Assembly (NCBI GenBank): GCA_965602035.1
Contig: OZ271919.1
Coordinates: 2,728,001 to 2,792,000 of the forward strand
DNA length: 64,000 nt
Reading direction: 5' to 3'
From: Natronospirillum sp965602035
GTDB taxonomy: Bacteria > Pseudomonadota > Gammaproteobacteria > Pseudomonadales > Natronospirillaceae
Shown piece after piece: positions 24,167 to 32,898 of this stretch (position 1 is its first letter; every line of letters starts with the position of its first letter). The notes under the pieces were generated by a model. The model had not been told where the DNA came from, did no database searches, and was given only the letters and a program-made list of their open reading frames with translations. The position numbers and the translations under genes are program-made.

Positions 24167-26518
24167 ATGCAACGACATTGGCAGATAGCAGAGCGCTACG
24201 GGGCCGGTTACAACGGTAAACCACAGTTCGACCGCGGAGCTGGTGCTAAACCCCGAAGCCACGACGATGGCCGGGATTGCGGACCATTTCTGGGCGGTTT
24301 GGGGACGGCCAATTTCAGTCGGGGTCTCGATGGACGCTTCAGCCGCTGGCAGTTGCAGCAGGGTGCGCACGTTCATCAGACCATAGACGCCGCGTTCATT
24401 GCGCTCAGCTGGACAAACGGAGAAACGCGGTATTACCGCCGGCTGACGCTGGGTGAGGGCGAGTCGGAATTGCCGTGGGAATGCCGCTCCTATGCCGCCC
24501 TTTGGCCCTGTGTGTATGAGCACTTCGACCACCCGACGCTACCGGCACGCATTCTACTGGAATACCACTCCCCAACGATTCCCGGAGAGAACGACTCAGC
24601 GGCCTTGCCGGTCACATTCTTCACCGTCGACATTTCCGGGGTGAAACCGGGTGTCGGAGACGTTTCTGTTTCCCTGGTATGGCCGAATCTCAATGGCTGG
24701 CGGTTGATGCCGCTCACCAGTGCTGAGCGTTCCGGGCTGCATTGGCCCAATCAGACGCATGCAGGTCAGATAAACCGCTTGGCTGAACTGGGAAACGGCG
24801 AATGTCACATTGCACAGACGCACCAGCCACTGGCCCGCGGCGATGTTTCGGGCACCGTCATGATCAGCGGTCAAACCAGCGATGCAGAGCTCAACTTTCA
24901 GGTCAGTGCCAAGGCCAACCAGAACGAGACCGGCGTGCCCTATGCGGAACAGCCTTACACACTGGCCTGTCTCGAGGAAACGCTGAGGCAGGACGGCCGA
25001 CTTCCCGACGATACAAGGAACTGGTCAGCCCATTGGCACGAGCCGCTTGTAAGCGCCATTAACGCCCGGTTTGGCCCGAATGGGGGAGCGGTAAACTTCG
25101 CGGTCACGATGGACTGGCCGCTGACCCGTTTCGGCCAGGGGCGACTCTGGCGGAAAGCCTACACAGCACGCTGGGGATCGGAGTCTGAGAACACACTGGG
25201 GATCGCCAAAGCGGCACTGGCGGACAGAAAAGAGGGGCTTGAACGCCTCGAGCACTGGCACAGGAGTGTGCTGGCGCGCCTTGCGGACTGGCCGGACCGT
25301 GTCGCGGGCGCTGTGATCAACGAATTGCACACGCTGGTAGCAGCCGGCAGCGCCTGGGTACATCAGCCTGACCCCGCTCCTGACAGCGAGAACAGTCACT
25401 TTCGCGGACACGAGCACATCGGAATACTGGAAGGGTTTGATTCCGGCTATTTCTATTACAATACGCTCGATCTCTGGGTCTATGCTTTCCCCGCACTGAG
25501 CGAATCCTGGCCGACGCTGTCCGAAACCGTTTTTTCCGACTACCTCGATACGGTGGCACTGACACGGCCGACGCGCCGCCCCGTCTACCGTGACGGGCAG
25601 TGGGCTCCCTATCTGGTAGAAAACAAACTGCCCCATGACCTCGGCAGCCCCGCCGAGGATCCCTGGGTGGCGCTGAACGGCTACGTGATGCGTGATGACC
25701 CGAATCTTTGGAAGGACCACAATCCGTCGTTCATTGTGAGCTTTTTTCAGCACCGTCAGCGCACAGGCCAGCAAATTAACGATTGGGAATACCAGCAGCT
25801 GCTGAGTCTCGCCAATTTTGTGGAAACTCAGGTGGCACCCGGAGAGGGCATTCCCCAGCACGGCGCATTTGGCGACAGCACCTGGGACAACCTCGACATG
25901 CGCGGGCTGTCCGCCTATGCCGGCGGTTTCGTGATGGCAGCCTGGGCGGTCATGGCCGAGCTGGCCAGCCAACGGCAGGAATCGGAACGTGAATGTCATT
26001 ACCGGCTATTACTGCAGCAGGCACAGGCCAGTTTCGACACCCTCTGGAGCGGCGAAGCGTACCGGACCAACAGCGAGGGCAAGTACCGAAACGCTACCAT
26101 GGCCGATGCGCTGATCGGCGTGTTTTACGCCCGACGGTGTGGTCTGGGAGATCTCGTCCCCCCGGCCCGGGCAAGAGGTCATTTGTTGACCACATTTCGG
26201 AATAACCACCGAAATTATCACAACGGCCGTTTCGGACCGTTGCTGGTGGCAGAACCAGAGCAACGACACTATTCGCGCGATGGCGGTGAAGAGCTACAGG
26301 TCAACGAAGTATTAGTGGGATCAGCTTGGGTTCTGGTGGCGATGCTGGCGGAATACGGCCTGAAATCGGAGGCCGATCAGATGGCGGAGCGGCTTGTGGA
26401 CCACCTGTACCTAGCGTCCGGCCTGCAATTCCGTACACCGGCGGCGTGGGATGGGAATGGTCGGTTTCGCGCGCCGATCAATATGCGAGTGCTGTCTATT
26501 GCCTGGTTGCTGCCCTGA
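24167..26518 (+). CDS. GH116-family glycosidase (GBA2-like beta-glucosidase/xylosidase)
   Basis: A 783-residue protein matching the GH116 family (bile-acid beta-glucosidase GBA2 and bacterial TxGH116). The N-terminal beta domain covers about residues 30-330 (FLGGLGTANFSRGLDGRFSRW). The catalytic (alpha/alpha)6 barrel follows with GILEGFDSGYFYYNTLD, where Glu422 is the nucleophile, and TWDNLDMRGLSAYAGG, where Asp574 is the acid/base. HDLGSPAEDPW and WKDHNPSF are further conserved blocks. No signal peptide is visible, so it is likely cytoplasmic. AGGAGG eight bases before ATG 24167 fixes the start; an earlier in-frame ATG at 24131 exists. Substrate specificity in GH116 varies (glucosides, xylosides, GlcNAc) and is not readable here. 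Confidence 0.85.
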   Translation: MQRHWQIAERYGAGYNGKPQFDRGAGAKPRSHDDGRDCGPFLGGLGTANFSRGLDGRFSRWQLQQGAHVHQTIDAAFIALSWTNGETRYYRRLTLGEGESELPWECRSYAALWPCVYEHFDHPTLPARILLEYHSPTIPGENDSAALPVTFFTVDISGVKPGVGDVSVSLVWPNLNGWRLMPLTSAERSGLHWPNQTHAGQINRLAELGNGECHIAQTHQPLARGDVSGTVMISGQTSDAELNFQVSAKANQNETGVPYAEQPYTLACLEETLRQDGRLPDDTRNWSAHWHEPLVSAINARFGPNGGAVNFAVTMDWPLTRFGQGRLWRKAYTARWGSESENTLGIAKAALADRKEGLERLEHWHRSVLARLADWPDRVAGAVINELHTLVAAGSAWVHQPDPAPDSENSHFRGHEHIGILEGFDSGYFYYNTLDLWVYAFPALSESWPTLSETVFSDYLDTVALTRPTRRPVYRDGQWAPYLVENKLPHDLGSPAEDPWVALNGYVMRDDPNLWKDHNPSFIVSFFQHRQRTGQQINDWEYQQLLSLANFVETQVAPGEGIPQHGAFGDSTWDNLDMRGLSAYAGGFVMAAWAVMAELASQRQESERECHYRLLLQQAQASFDTLWSGEAYRTNSEGKYRNATMADALIGVFYARRCGLGDLVPPARARGHLLTTFRNNHRNYHNGRFGPLLVAEPEQRHYSRDGGEELQVNEVLVGSAWVLVAMLAEYGLKSEADQMAERLVDHLYLASGLQFRTPAAWDGNGRFRAPINMRVLSIAWLLP

Positions 26519-26561
26519 TGTGGCGGCCAGCCGCAGGCCAGGACGCCAATCGGCTGAAAAC

Positions 26562-26951
26562 TCAACCGGGGTTTCTGATCAGGATGTCATCAACAATGGT
26601 TTCCGGTGTCGGGTCCAGTGGCGATTCCGAGGTCTGAACCGACACGTTTTCGGTCATTTTTTCCGCCAAATAGGTATCGACCTGCTCTTCGGTGAGTTCG
26701 AAAACCGGTTCGTCTGAGTCGCCGAGCGGACTCTCCACTACCTCAGAGTGCGGGGCAACGGGCAGACGCTGCGTGAGCTCATCTCGCAGCGACCACACGG
26801 CCTGCCAGAGGTCGTCGTCAATCGCGTCCGGCCGGGGGCCGCGCAGGGTCGCTTCGATCACCGAACACAGTTGCTCCGGTGAGATCCGGAAGAGTTCGCA
26901 GATAGGGTGGTCGGAAAGGGGGGCCAGGTCGGATGCGGTGCTTCGTGACAT
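26562..26951 (-). CDS. Hypothetical acidic protein
   Basis: A 129-residue open frame with a strongly acidic C-terminal half (FELTEEQVDTYLAEKMTE, then PLDPTPETIVDDIL) and no membrane segment. ATG 26951 (MSRSTASDL) or 26975 could start it. The composition and helix-like pattern look protein-coding, but I do not recognise a family. It is convergent with the GH116 gene (43-bp gap) and follows the small 2OG oxygenase on the same strand after about 215 bp. Confidence 0.5.
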   Translation of the reverse strand: MSRSTASDLAPLSDHPICELFRISPEQLCSVIEATLRGPRPDAIDDDLWQAVWSLRDELTQRLPVAPHSEVVESPLGDSDEPVFELTEEQVDTYLAEKMTENVSVQTSESPLDPTPETIVDDILIRNPG

Positions 26952-27166
26952 ATTATAAATACTCTTATTGGGCATAGGGCTGCACGCTCGTTATGCAGTT
27001 GTTTACGGTCAACCTCCGGCGGCGGTTCTCACTGACCGGGATTTATCGTGCATTTTATCCTGAACCAATGTCCGACCGGAGACAGGTTTATCCCGGCAGA
27101 GCGAGGATCGCGCAGGTTGTGCCGCAGTCCATTGCGGTGGGCGCCCACGGTCCTGGGTACGATCGG

Positions 27167-27469
27167 TCAGGGCAACGAGAGCGCGAAACTCAGCAACCAG
27201 CGCTGCCCCTGTTCGATTCGGCTGACCTCATGTTCATGCAGGTCCGGACGAAACAACACCACCCGGCCGAACAGGTTGCAGAGGTTTTTCTCGCAGCGAA
27301 AGTCACCGCCCTTGCGCGGTCTGACGAGGACACAGTTCAATTTGTACAGGCGCCCGGAACTGACCATATCGAGGTGCGGGCTGATGCGATGCCCTTGTTG
27401 ATAGTGCACAAGATAGATATTGAGAAACCGGGACCGCATTAATATGCGGGTTCGAACATTGTCAGCCAT
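27167..27469 (-). CDS. Minimal 2OG-Fe(II) oxygenase
   Basis: A 100-residue protein that contains the whole iron site of the prolyl-4-hydroxylase-type double-stranded beta-helix: His32 and Asp34 in ISPHLDM, the distal His (78 or 80) in RPDLHEHEVS, and Arg90 in GQRWLLSFAL for 2-oxoglutarate. Most relatives are 180 residues or more; here the N-terminal helix layer is missing and no upstream in-frame extension is open. The substrate is unknown and could be a protein side chain or a small molecule. Confidence 0.72.
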   Translation of the reverse strand: MADNVRTRILMRSRFLNIYLVHYQQGHRISPHLDMVSSGRLYKLNCVLVRPRKGGDFRCEKNLCNLFGRVVLFRPDLHEHEVSRIEQGQRWLLSFALSLP

Positions 27470-27534
27470 AATTCATGAACCTGACCGCAAAACGGGCGCC
27501 CATTGTGCGTGAATATTCGGAGTGGTGAAAGGCG

Positions 27535-30500
27535 TCATCCTGATTGACGACCTGGCGCACGCTCGTCCCCGCTTTCCGGGTTCTGTTCCTCTTCGATGCA
27601 GTTGCCTCCCTGGCTTTTTGCTCGACTCAGAGCGAGTGTAGCCATGGTATCCAGCGCATGGATATCCGCCCGATTTTCCTGCGCGCGGGTGAGTCGTGCC
27701 ACACCTATGGAAACTGTTGGGCCAGGCGCCGTACCGAGGTTTGCCAGAAACTGTCGGTCGATGGCTGACTTGATGTTACGGGCTATCGATTCAGGCTCGT
27801 CTGAGCTGCGATAAAGACCTGTTACGGCAAACTGATCTCCGGAAAGCCGGTAAGCGCTGCAGCCGTCGCCAACACCACTGAGTATGCCATCGATCACCCG
27901 CGATACGCAGATATCCCCCTCGTCATAACCCCATTTTCTGTTGACTTCTGTCATGCCATCAATACCGATTCTCACCACGAAATGGGGAGACTCAGTCGCT
28001 GTATCCGTTTTCTGTATCCTGAGAAACCATTGGCTGTATTGGCGGCGGTTTCCCATCCGCATAATGGGTCTGAGGAAACGGGGGTCTTCCTGTTCGCGCA
28101 ATTGCTGTTCCAACAGTTCAGCGAGATCGACCAATTGGCTTCGTTCCGCAGATGAGAAATCACGGGGCACCGTGTCCAGAACACAGAGCGCGCCGACGCA
28201 CAGGTGATCCGTGGAAAACACAGGCACACCCGCATAGGCTCGAATATACGGTTCACCAACGACTAAGGGATTATTGCGAAACCCGATGTGTGCCGGTGCA
28301 TTGGGAATCACCAGCGGGTCGGCACCGGCGATCGTGTGGTTGCAGAATGCGTCGCACCGTGCGGTTGATGCGGCATTCAGTCCGATTCGACTCTTGAACA
28401 GCTGCCGGTCGCCGATGATGATCGAAAATGCTGCCATCTGGGTGCCGAACAGGTCTTTGGCCAGCCGAACAATGCGATCATAGCGGTCGTCCGGGGCTGG
28501 CGAGTCGAGCTTCAGTCGGCGTATCGCACGTTCTCTCACAATATCCGCCGACACGGGTTCATAGTGACGCTCCGGCTGGAATGCCATGAGTTCAGGTGCC
28601 CCGGAGTTTTCAAGCGTTCGTCGGCCGGCCAGCATTGTCGGAACCGCATCGCCTGGTACAGCAGGCGAATAAAGAAAGCCCTGAAATTCATCACAGGCCA
28701 TGGCATTGAGAAACTGTAATGTGTCGGCTGTCTCAACCCCTTCGGCAACTACCTTCTGGCCAAAGGTGTGCGCCAATCCGATTGTTGCCCGGCAGATGGC
28801 CGCATCAAGAGAGTTCGTCGAGGCACCGTCGACAAAAGACTTATCGATTTTCAGGCGGTCGAACGGAAACTGGCGCAGTGCACGAAGATTGGAAAAGCCA
28901 GTCCCGAAATCGTCAACCGCGATGGTGACACCAAGCGAGTGCAGGTAGTGGATGGTTTCCAGCACATTTTCAGGGTCTTCCATGGCGGCCGTTTCGGTGA
29001 TCTCGATCTCCAGAAAATGACCGTCCAGATCGTAGCGCCGCAGCGCCAGTTCAATCCGGCGTGCAATATCGAGCCGTCGGAACTGCAGTGTCGAAATGTT
29101 GATAGCAACTGGCACGGTGTTGACGCCGGCGTTCAGCCATGCTCGAACCTGTCGACAGGCGGTTTCGATTACCCAGTCACCGAGATCAAAAATCAATCCG
29201 GAGCGCTCGGCGATCGGTATGAAGTCATTGGGCAGGACAAACGTACCATCTTTATTCTGCCAGCGTAGCAGGGCCTCAAAACCCACGATGCTGCGATCGG
29301 CTAACCGTAGCTTTGGCTGGTAATAGAGCGTGAGGCTGTTAGCTGCCATGGCATCGCGCAGGCCCCCTTCAAGCTTCGCGGCCCAGGCCAGCTCTGTATA
29401 GAGGTCCGGATTGTACAACTGGACACCGGCTCTCCCGATGCGTTTGACGGTGTACATAGCCGCGTCGGCGCGTCGCATCAGTTCCTCTACCATTAGCCCG
29501 GTTCGGTCGTAGAGTGCTATACCGATACTCACCGAAGCGATCACTCGTGACTCATTGATGTCGATCGGCTCGGCGATAGCCCGGCTTAATTCATGCGCTT
29601 TCGCCACTGCGTCCCGTTCGTTTCTAAGGCCATTCACTACCACAGCGAATTCATCACCGCCGACACGCGCGGCCAGAGCGTCCTCGCTCAGAGCGTTGCG
29701 GATACGGTCGGCCACTGTCTGGAGTACCCTGTCACCATTTGGGTGCCCGAACTCATCGTTGAACCGTTTGAAATGGTCGACATCGATAAACAGCAGGGCC
29801 GCTGAGCTGGCTAGGGGATCTGTTTGGGCCAAGCGGGACTTCAGCGCTTCAGAAAACGCCTTGACATTGAGCAGGCCCGTTAGCGTATCTTCGCTGAGCT
29901 GTTTCAGCAGTGCGTTCCGCGCATCAATCTCTGCTGATACATCAGTCTGGATGCCCACCATGTGTGTGACGTCTCCACTGGTATCCCGGATGGGTGCGAC
30001 ACGTAAGCGATTCCAGAAAGCCTCACCGTTTTTGCGGTAGTTCCGCAGAAGAACCTGTGTGTCTGCATGTTCAGCAAGGGCATGGCGCAATTCGTTCAGA
30101 GCCGTCTGGTCGGTTTCGGTTCCCTGTAGGAACCGGCAGTTACTGCCGAGGACTTCCTCTGAAGTGTAGCCGGTAATTTCCTCAAAAGCGGGATTCACGC
30201 TTACCATCGGCATATCAGGCGCCTTGGTATCCACAATCACGACACCTACGGTAGAGGCCTCGATGGCACGAGTTGCCAGACGGTGTGCCTCTTCGGCCTG
30301 CCTACGTTCAGTTACGTCAGCCTGCAGGCCGGCCACATGGATCGGCCGCCCTTCGGCATCCAGGTAAAACTGCCCCTTGGACCAGAGCCAGTGAATGGAG
30401 CCGTCCGGCCAGCGCACACGAAACTCGATATCGTATTCCCGCCCTCCTGACATGGCCTCCCTGTAAGCTGCGTCAACCCGATCTCGGTCTTCCTCGAGGA

Positions 30501-31062
30501 CATGAGACAGAAAATCGTCGTAGCCCCAGGAATCAACCGGCTGATGATAGCCGAAACACGCATCGTGGAGCTGTGTACGACGCGTCTCATTTCGGACCAG
30601 GTCCATATCCCATGCCCCTATACCGGCTGCATCGAGGGCAATCCGATAGCGATCGGCCTCTCGCCGCCACCACTGCGTTTCATCTGACTGATCATCCAGT
30701 CTTCGAACGCGTACCAGCACAGCAGGGTCTGAGGTGTTGGCACCGACCGTTGAAAGTCGAGTGCCAATAGGGCTGCCATCCAGTCGGCGCGCCGGAATGT
30801 CGAGCATGGGAATGCCATCGGCTCGGTCGCGGTGCAGCAGGGTGCCAAGGCGCGCGTCCTGGTCCAGCCCCAGCCCCTCAACCCCGGCCGAGAGCACCTC
30901 TGCTACTGTACCACCGAACAGTCGAGCGGCTGGCTGATTGAGGCCGACTAACTGGCCCTCGGGTGAGAGAATGAGAGTGGCAATACCCTCTTCCTCCAGA
31001 ATTTGCCACAGACTGGAAACCGACGCGTTACTGAGCTGATTGTGCGTCCCACTGTCTGGCAT
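27535..31062 (-). CDS. PAS-PAS-LOV-GGDEF-EAL-GAF-GGDEF* c-di-GMP signalling protein
   Basis: A 1175-residue soluble protein. In order: PAS about 15-125; PAS_3 about 138-255; a PAS domain about 262-380 with the photoactive LOV signature GSNCRFLQG (Cys309) and flavin residues Asn341, Asn351 and Gln372; GGDEF about 388-550 with intact RVGGDEF (466-472); EAL about 560-815 with FEALLRW (Glu596), EITE, DDFGTGFS and AEGVE; GAF about 858-990; and a second, degenerate GGDEF about 1020-1165 with LSGDQF at 1073-1078. The first GGDEF and EAL look catalytically complete, so it could make or break c-di-GMP under blue-light and GAF-ligand control. It diverges from the universal stress protein gene. Confidence 0.92.
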   Translation of the reverse strand: MPDSGTHNQLSNASVSSLWQILEEEGIATLILSPEGQLVGLNQPAARLFGGTVAEVLSAGVEGLGLDQDARLGTLLHRDRADGIPMLDIPARRLDGSPIGTRLSTVGANTSDPAVLVRVRRLDDQSDETQWWRREADRYRIALDAAGIGAWDMDLVRNETRRTQLHDACFGYHQPVDSWGYDDFLSHVLEEDRDRVDAAYREAMSGGREYDIEFRVRWPDGSIHWLWSKGQFYLDAEGRPIHVAGLQADVTERRQAEEAHRLATRAIEASTVGVVIVDTKAPDMPMVSVNPAFEEITGYTSEEVLGSNCRFLQGTETDQTALNELRHALAEHADTQVLLRNYRKNGEAFWNRLRVAPIRDTSGDVTHMVGIQTDVSAEIDARNALLKQLSEDTLTGLLNVKAFSEALKSRLAQTDPLASSAALLFIDVDHFKRFNDEFGHPNGDRVLQTVADRIRNALSEDALAARVGGDEFAVVVNGLRNERDAVAKAHELSRAIAEPIDINESRVIASVSIGIALYDRTGLMVEELMRRADAAMYTVKRIGRAGVQLYNPDLYTELAWAAKLEGGLRDAMAANSLTLYYQPKLRLADRSIVGFEALLRWQNKDGTFVLPNDFIPIAERSGLIFDLGDWVIETACRQVRAWLNAGVNTVPVAINISTLQFRRLDIARRIELALRRYDLDGHFLEIEITETAAMEDPENVLETIHYLHSLGVTIAVDDFGTGFSNLRALRQFPFDRLKIDKSFVDGASTNSLDAAICRATIGLAHTFGQKVVAEGVETADTLQFLNAMACDEFQGFLYSPAVPGDAVPTMLAGRRTLENSGAPELMAFQPERHYEPVSADIVRERAIRRLKLDSPAPDDRYDRIVRLAKDLFGTQMAAFSIIIGDRQLFKSRIGLNAASTARCDAFCNHTIAGADPLVIPNAPAHIGFRNNPLVVGEPYIRAYAGVPVFSTDHLCVGALCVLDTVPRDFSSAERSQLVDLAELLEQQLREQEDPRFLRPIMRMGNRRQYSQWFLRIQKTDTATESPHFVVRIGIDGMTEVNRKWGYDEGDICVSRVIDGILSGVGDGCSAYRLSGDQFAVTGLYRSSDEPESIARNIKSAIDRQFLANLGTAPGPTVSIGVARLTRAQENRADIHALDTMATLALSRAKSQGGNCIEEEQNPESGDERAPGRQSG

Positions 31063-31445
31063 AGCGACCTCCCGTAACAGTGTGGCGTGTCCGAGAAGTC
31101 GGTACCGATTGGCCCGAGCGGTGGATTTCGACAGGACACTACGGCTTACCTGAACGCCCGCTCAATCGGTGTACAGATATTGCACAATTCCCATATTGAT
31201 CGGTTCCGATAAAAGAATCCAGCATCACTTTCCGAAACATTTCTGATCTGTGTCCGTTGCACATTGAATAGAGGTTGTAACAGCGGATTCCGATTAAGAG
31301 CGAACAAATGGCCGTTGCCCGATTGATCTGGATCAAACAAGCAGGAAATTTCTGCGAAAGAACCGTCGCGTCTGCGGAACCTGGCCCCATATTGGACTAT
31401 TCTGATATTGAGACCGTTAAACCCCGCAACCAGAGGAGTTGCATC
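31063..31445. other. Intergenic region between two divergent genes
   Basis: A 383-bp region with no convincing gene. It must carry the promoters of the large LOV-GGDEF-EAL gene (minus) and of the universal stress protein (plus). The only distinct element is the Anr/FNR-type palindrome at 31323-31336. No terminator or repeat was seen. Confidence 0.6.
31323..31336. promoter_or_regulatory. Anr/FNR-type box upstream of the universal stress protein
   Basis: TTGATCTGGATCAA matches the FNR/Anr consensus TTGAT-N4-ATCAA perfectly. It lies 110 bp before the ATG of the universal stress protein. In pseudomonads several usp genes are activated by Anr when oxygen is low. A -10 element at the usual distance is weak, so the exact start point is unclear. 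Confidence 0.65.
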
Positions 31446-31922
31446 ATGAACAGACAAGCTATTTCAACGATTCTGCTGCCGGTTGACGGCTCAGAAGGGT
31501 CACTCGCTGCCCTGCGCCTGGCGGTGACCATGGCCGAAGCCCTGAAAGCGGATATTGAGGTATTGTTCGCGTTTCCACGTGACGCACTGGAAATGTTCGG
31601 ACCACCCATGGGCGAGGCGGTGACCGACGAAATGCGCTATATGGATCCGGCGGAGTTCGAAAAATTACGTGAACAGCGCACTCAGGAAGTCTTTTCCAAG
31701 GTTCGCAACGCGCTGGACGGCGAATCCGGCCTCACGGTTCGTGAAGTGGTGCTCAAAGGTGATGCCGCCCAGGCCATTCTGGACCATGCGGCGCAGGCAA
31801 AGGACCCGCTGATTGTGGTTGGCAGCCGCGGCCTGTCCCGTTTCAAGGAGATGATACTGGGCAGCGTCAGCCAGAAATTGCTGCACCACGCGAAATGCCC
31901 GGTAACCATTGCGCACGCCTAG
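31446..31922 (+). CDS. Universal stress protein (UspA family)
   Basis: A 158-residue single-domain Usp. It begins ILLPVDGSEGSLAALRLAVTMA with the ATP-binding Asp, and ends with the nucleotide loop VVGSRGLSRFKEMILGSVS followed by CPVTIAHA. This is the ATP-binding G-x2-G-x9-G-S/T pattern, so it is probably of the ATP-binding class. ATG 31446 follows an AGAGGAG-type site; the open frame extends 46 codons upstream without homology. The perfect Anr/FNR-type box upstream suggests low-oxygen induction. Confidence 0.92.
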   Translation: MNRQAISTILLPVDGSEGSLAALRLAVTMAEALKADIEVLFAFPRDALEMFGPPMGEAVTDEMRYMDPAEFEKLREQRTQEVFSKVRNALDGESGLTVREVVLKGDAAQAILDHAAQAKDPLIVVGSRGLSRFKEMILGSVSQKLLHHAKCPVTIAHA

Positions 31923-32092
31923 CGTTGCGATGCGCGTCTCAGAGCTCGGGGCCCTGGCGGCTCCGGGCCGGTTTTCCATGCCACCTCTTCAGTTATTCTG
32001 AACCAACAGTTCAACAGGCTTCGCTTTAAATCGGTGCGTTCCGACGCATACTCCTGATAATGTATTCAGTACTGCATCAAGGAGTGCATTTC

Positions 32093-32776
32093 ATGGTCGA
32101 TTTTCCCAAGCGCTGGACGGTTGAAAACCCGGAGATTCTGCAGCTTTATTCAATGGCCACTCCCAATGGCCAGAAAGTGGGCATCATGCTGGAGGAAACC
32201 GGCCTCGAGTATGAACCCCATACCGTTAATATCATTGAGGATCATCAATTCGACACGGATTATCTGGCGATCAATCCGAATAACAAGATACCGAGTCTCA
32301 TTGATCCGAATGGCCCCGATGGTAAACGCTACGCTCTGATGGAAAGTGGGGCCATTCTCATGTACCTGGCCGAGAAGTCCGGCCAATTCATGCCCACCGA
32401 CCCCGTAGGGCGCTGGGAAACGACTCAGTGGTTAATGTTTCAGATGGGACATGTCGGGCCGATGCTGGGTCAATTCGGACACTTCTACAAGTTTGCCAAA
32501 GACAAAACCAGTGATAGCTATGGCGTTGACAGGTATACCAATGAAAGTCGGCGCATCATGGGTGTTCTGGAAAAGCGTTTGGCAGACCGCCAGTGGATCA
32601 TGGGTGACGACTACACGATCGCAGATATGGCGATCGCCCCCTGGATCAAGTGCATCGATTTTTACGATGGGCACGACGCGCTGGGAACGGGCGACTTCCC
32701 GCAGCTCATGGACTATGTGCAACGCGTCTATGAGCGGCCGGCGGTACAGACCGGTTCAAAGGTCTGCTCGATCTGA
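32093..32776 (+). CDS. Glutathione S-transferase (Nu-class/YghU-like)
   Basis: A 227-residue cytosolic GST. The thioredoxin-like N-terminal domain contains LYSMATPNGQKVGIMLEETGLEYE (catalytic Thr/Asn region of Nu-class enzymes), NPNNKIPSLIDP with the cis-Pro, and MESGAILMYLAE (Glu-Ser for glutathione). The all-helical C-terminal domain ends with YTIADMAIAPWIK, the N-capping box. AAGGAG at 32079-32084 sets ATG 32093. It resembles YghU/YfcG enzymes with disulfide-bond reductase or peroxidase activity. The hairpin at 32818-32839 lies past its end. Confidence 0.92.
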   Translation: MVDFPKRWTVENPEILQLYSMATPNGQKVGIMLEETGLEYEPHTVNIIEDHQFDTDYLAINPNNKIPSLIDPNGPDGKRYALMESGAILMYLAEKSGQFMPTDPVGRWETTQWLMFQMGHVGPMLGQFGHFYKFAKDKTSDSYGVDRYTNESRRIMGVLEKRLADRQWIMGDDYTIADMAIAPWIKCIDFYDGHDALGTGDFPQLMDYVQRVYERPAVQTGSKVCSI

Positions 32777-32817
32777 TCTGTCGCCCGTCGAGTCCGGACT
32801 CGCGATCGTGCGCGACA

Positions 32818-32839
32818 GGCCACCCAGGACTGGGTGGCC
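32818..32839. terminator. Perfect hairpin between convergent genes
   Basis: GGCCACCCAG and CTGGGTGGCC form a 10-bp GC-rich inverted repeat around a two-base centre. It is the only strong structure between the convergent GST and SPFH genes (122 bp apart), so it could end transcription from both sides. No T-run follows it. Confidence 0.5.
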
Positions 32840-32898
32840 CGGTTCGGCCAGTGCCTGGCCGGGGTCATGGGTCCGACCTGTACTATCTATCAGTACTA

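Noticed and set aside
25025..25999. 324-residue open frame antisense to the GH116 gene
   Set aside because: The plus-strand gene keeps all catalytic motifs of its family; the antisense translation shows no domain and no ribosome site.
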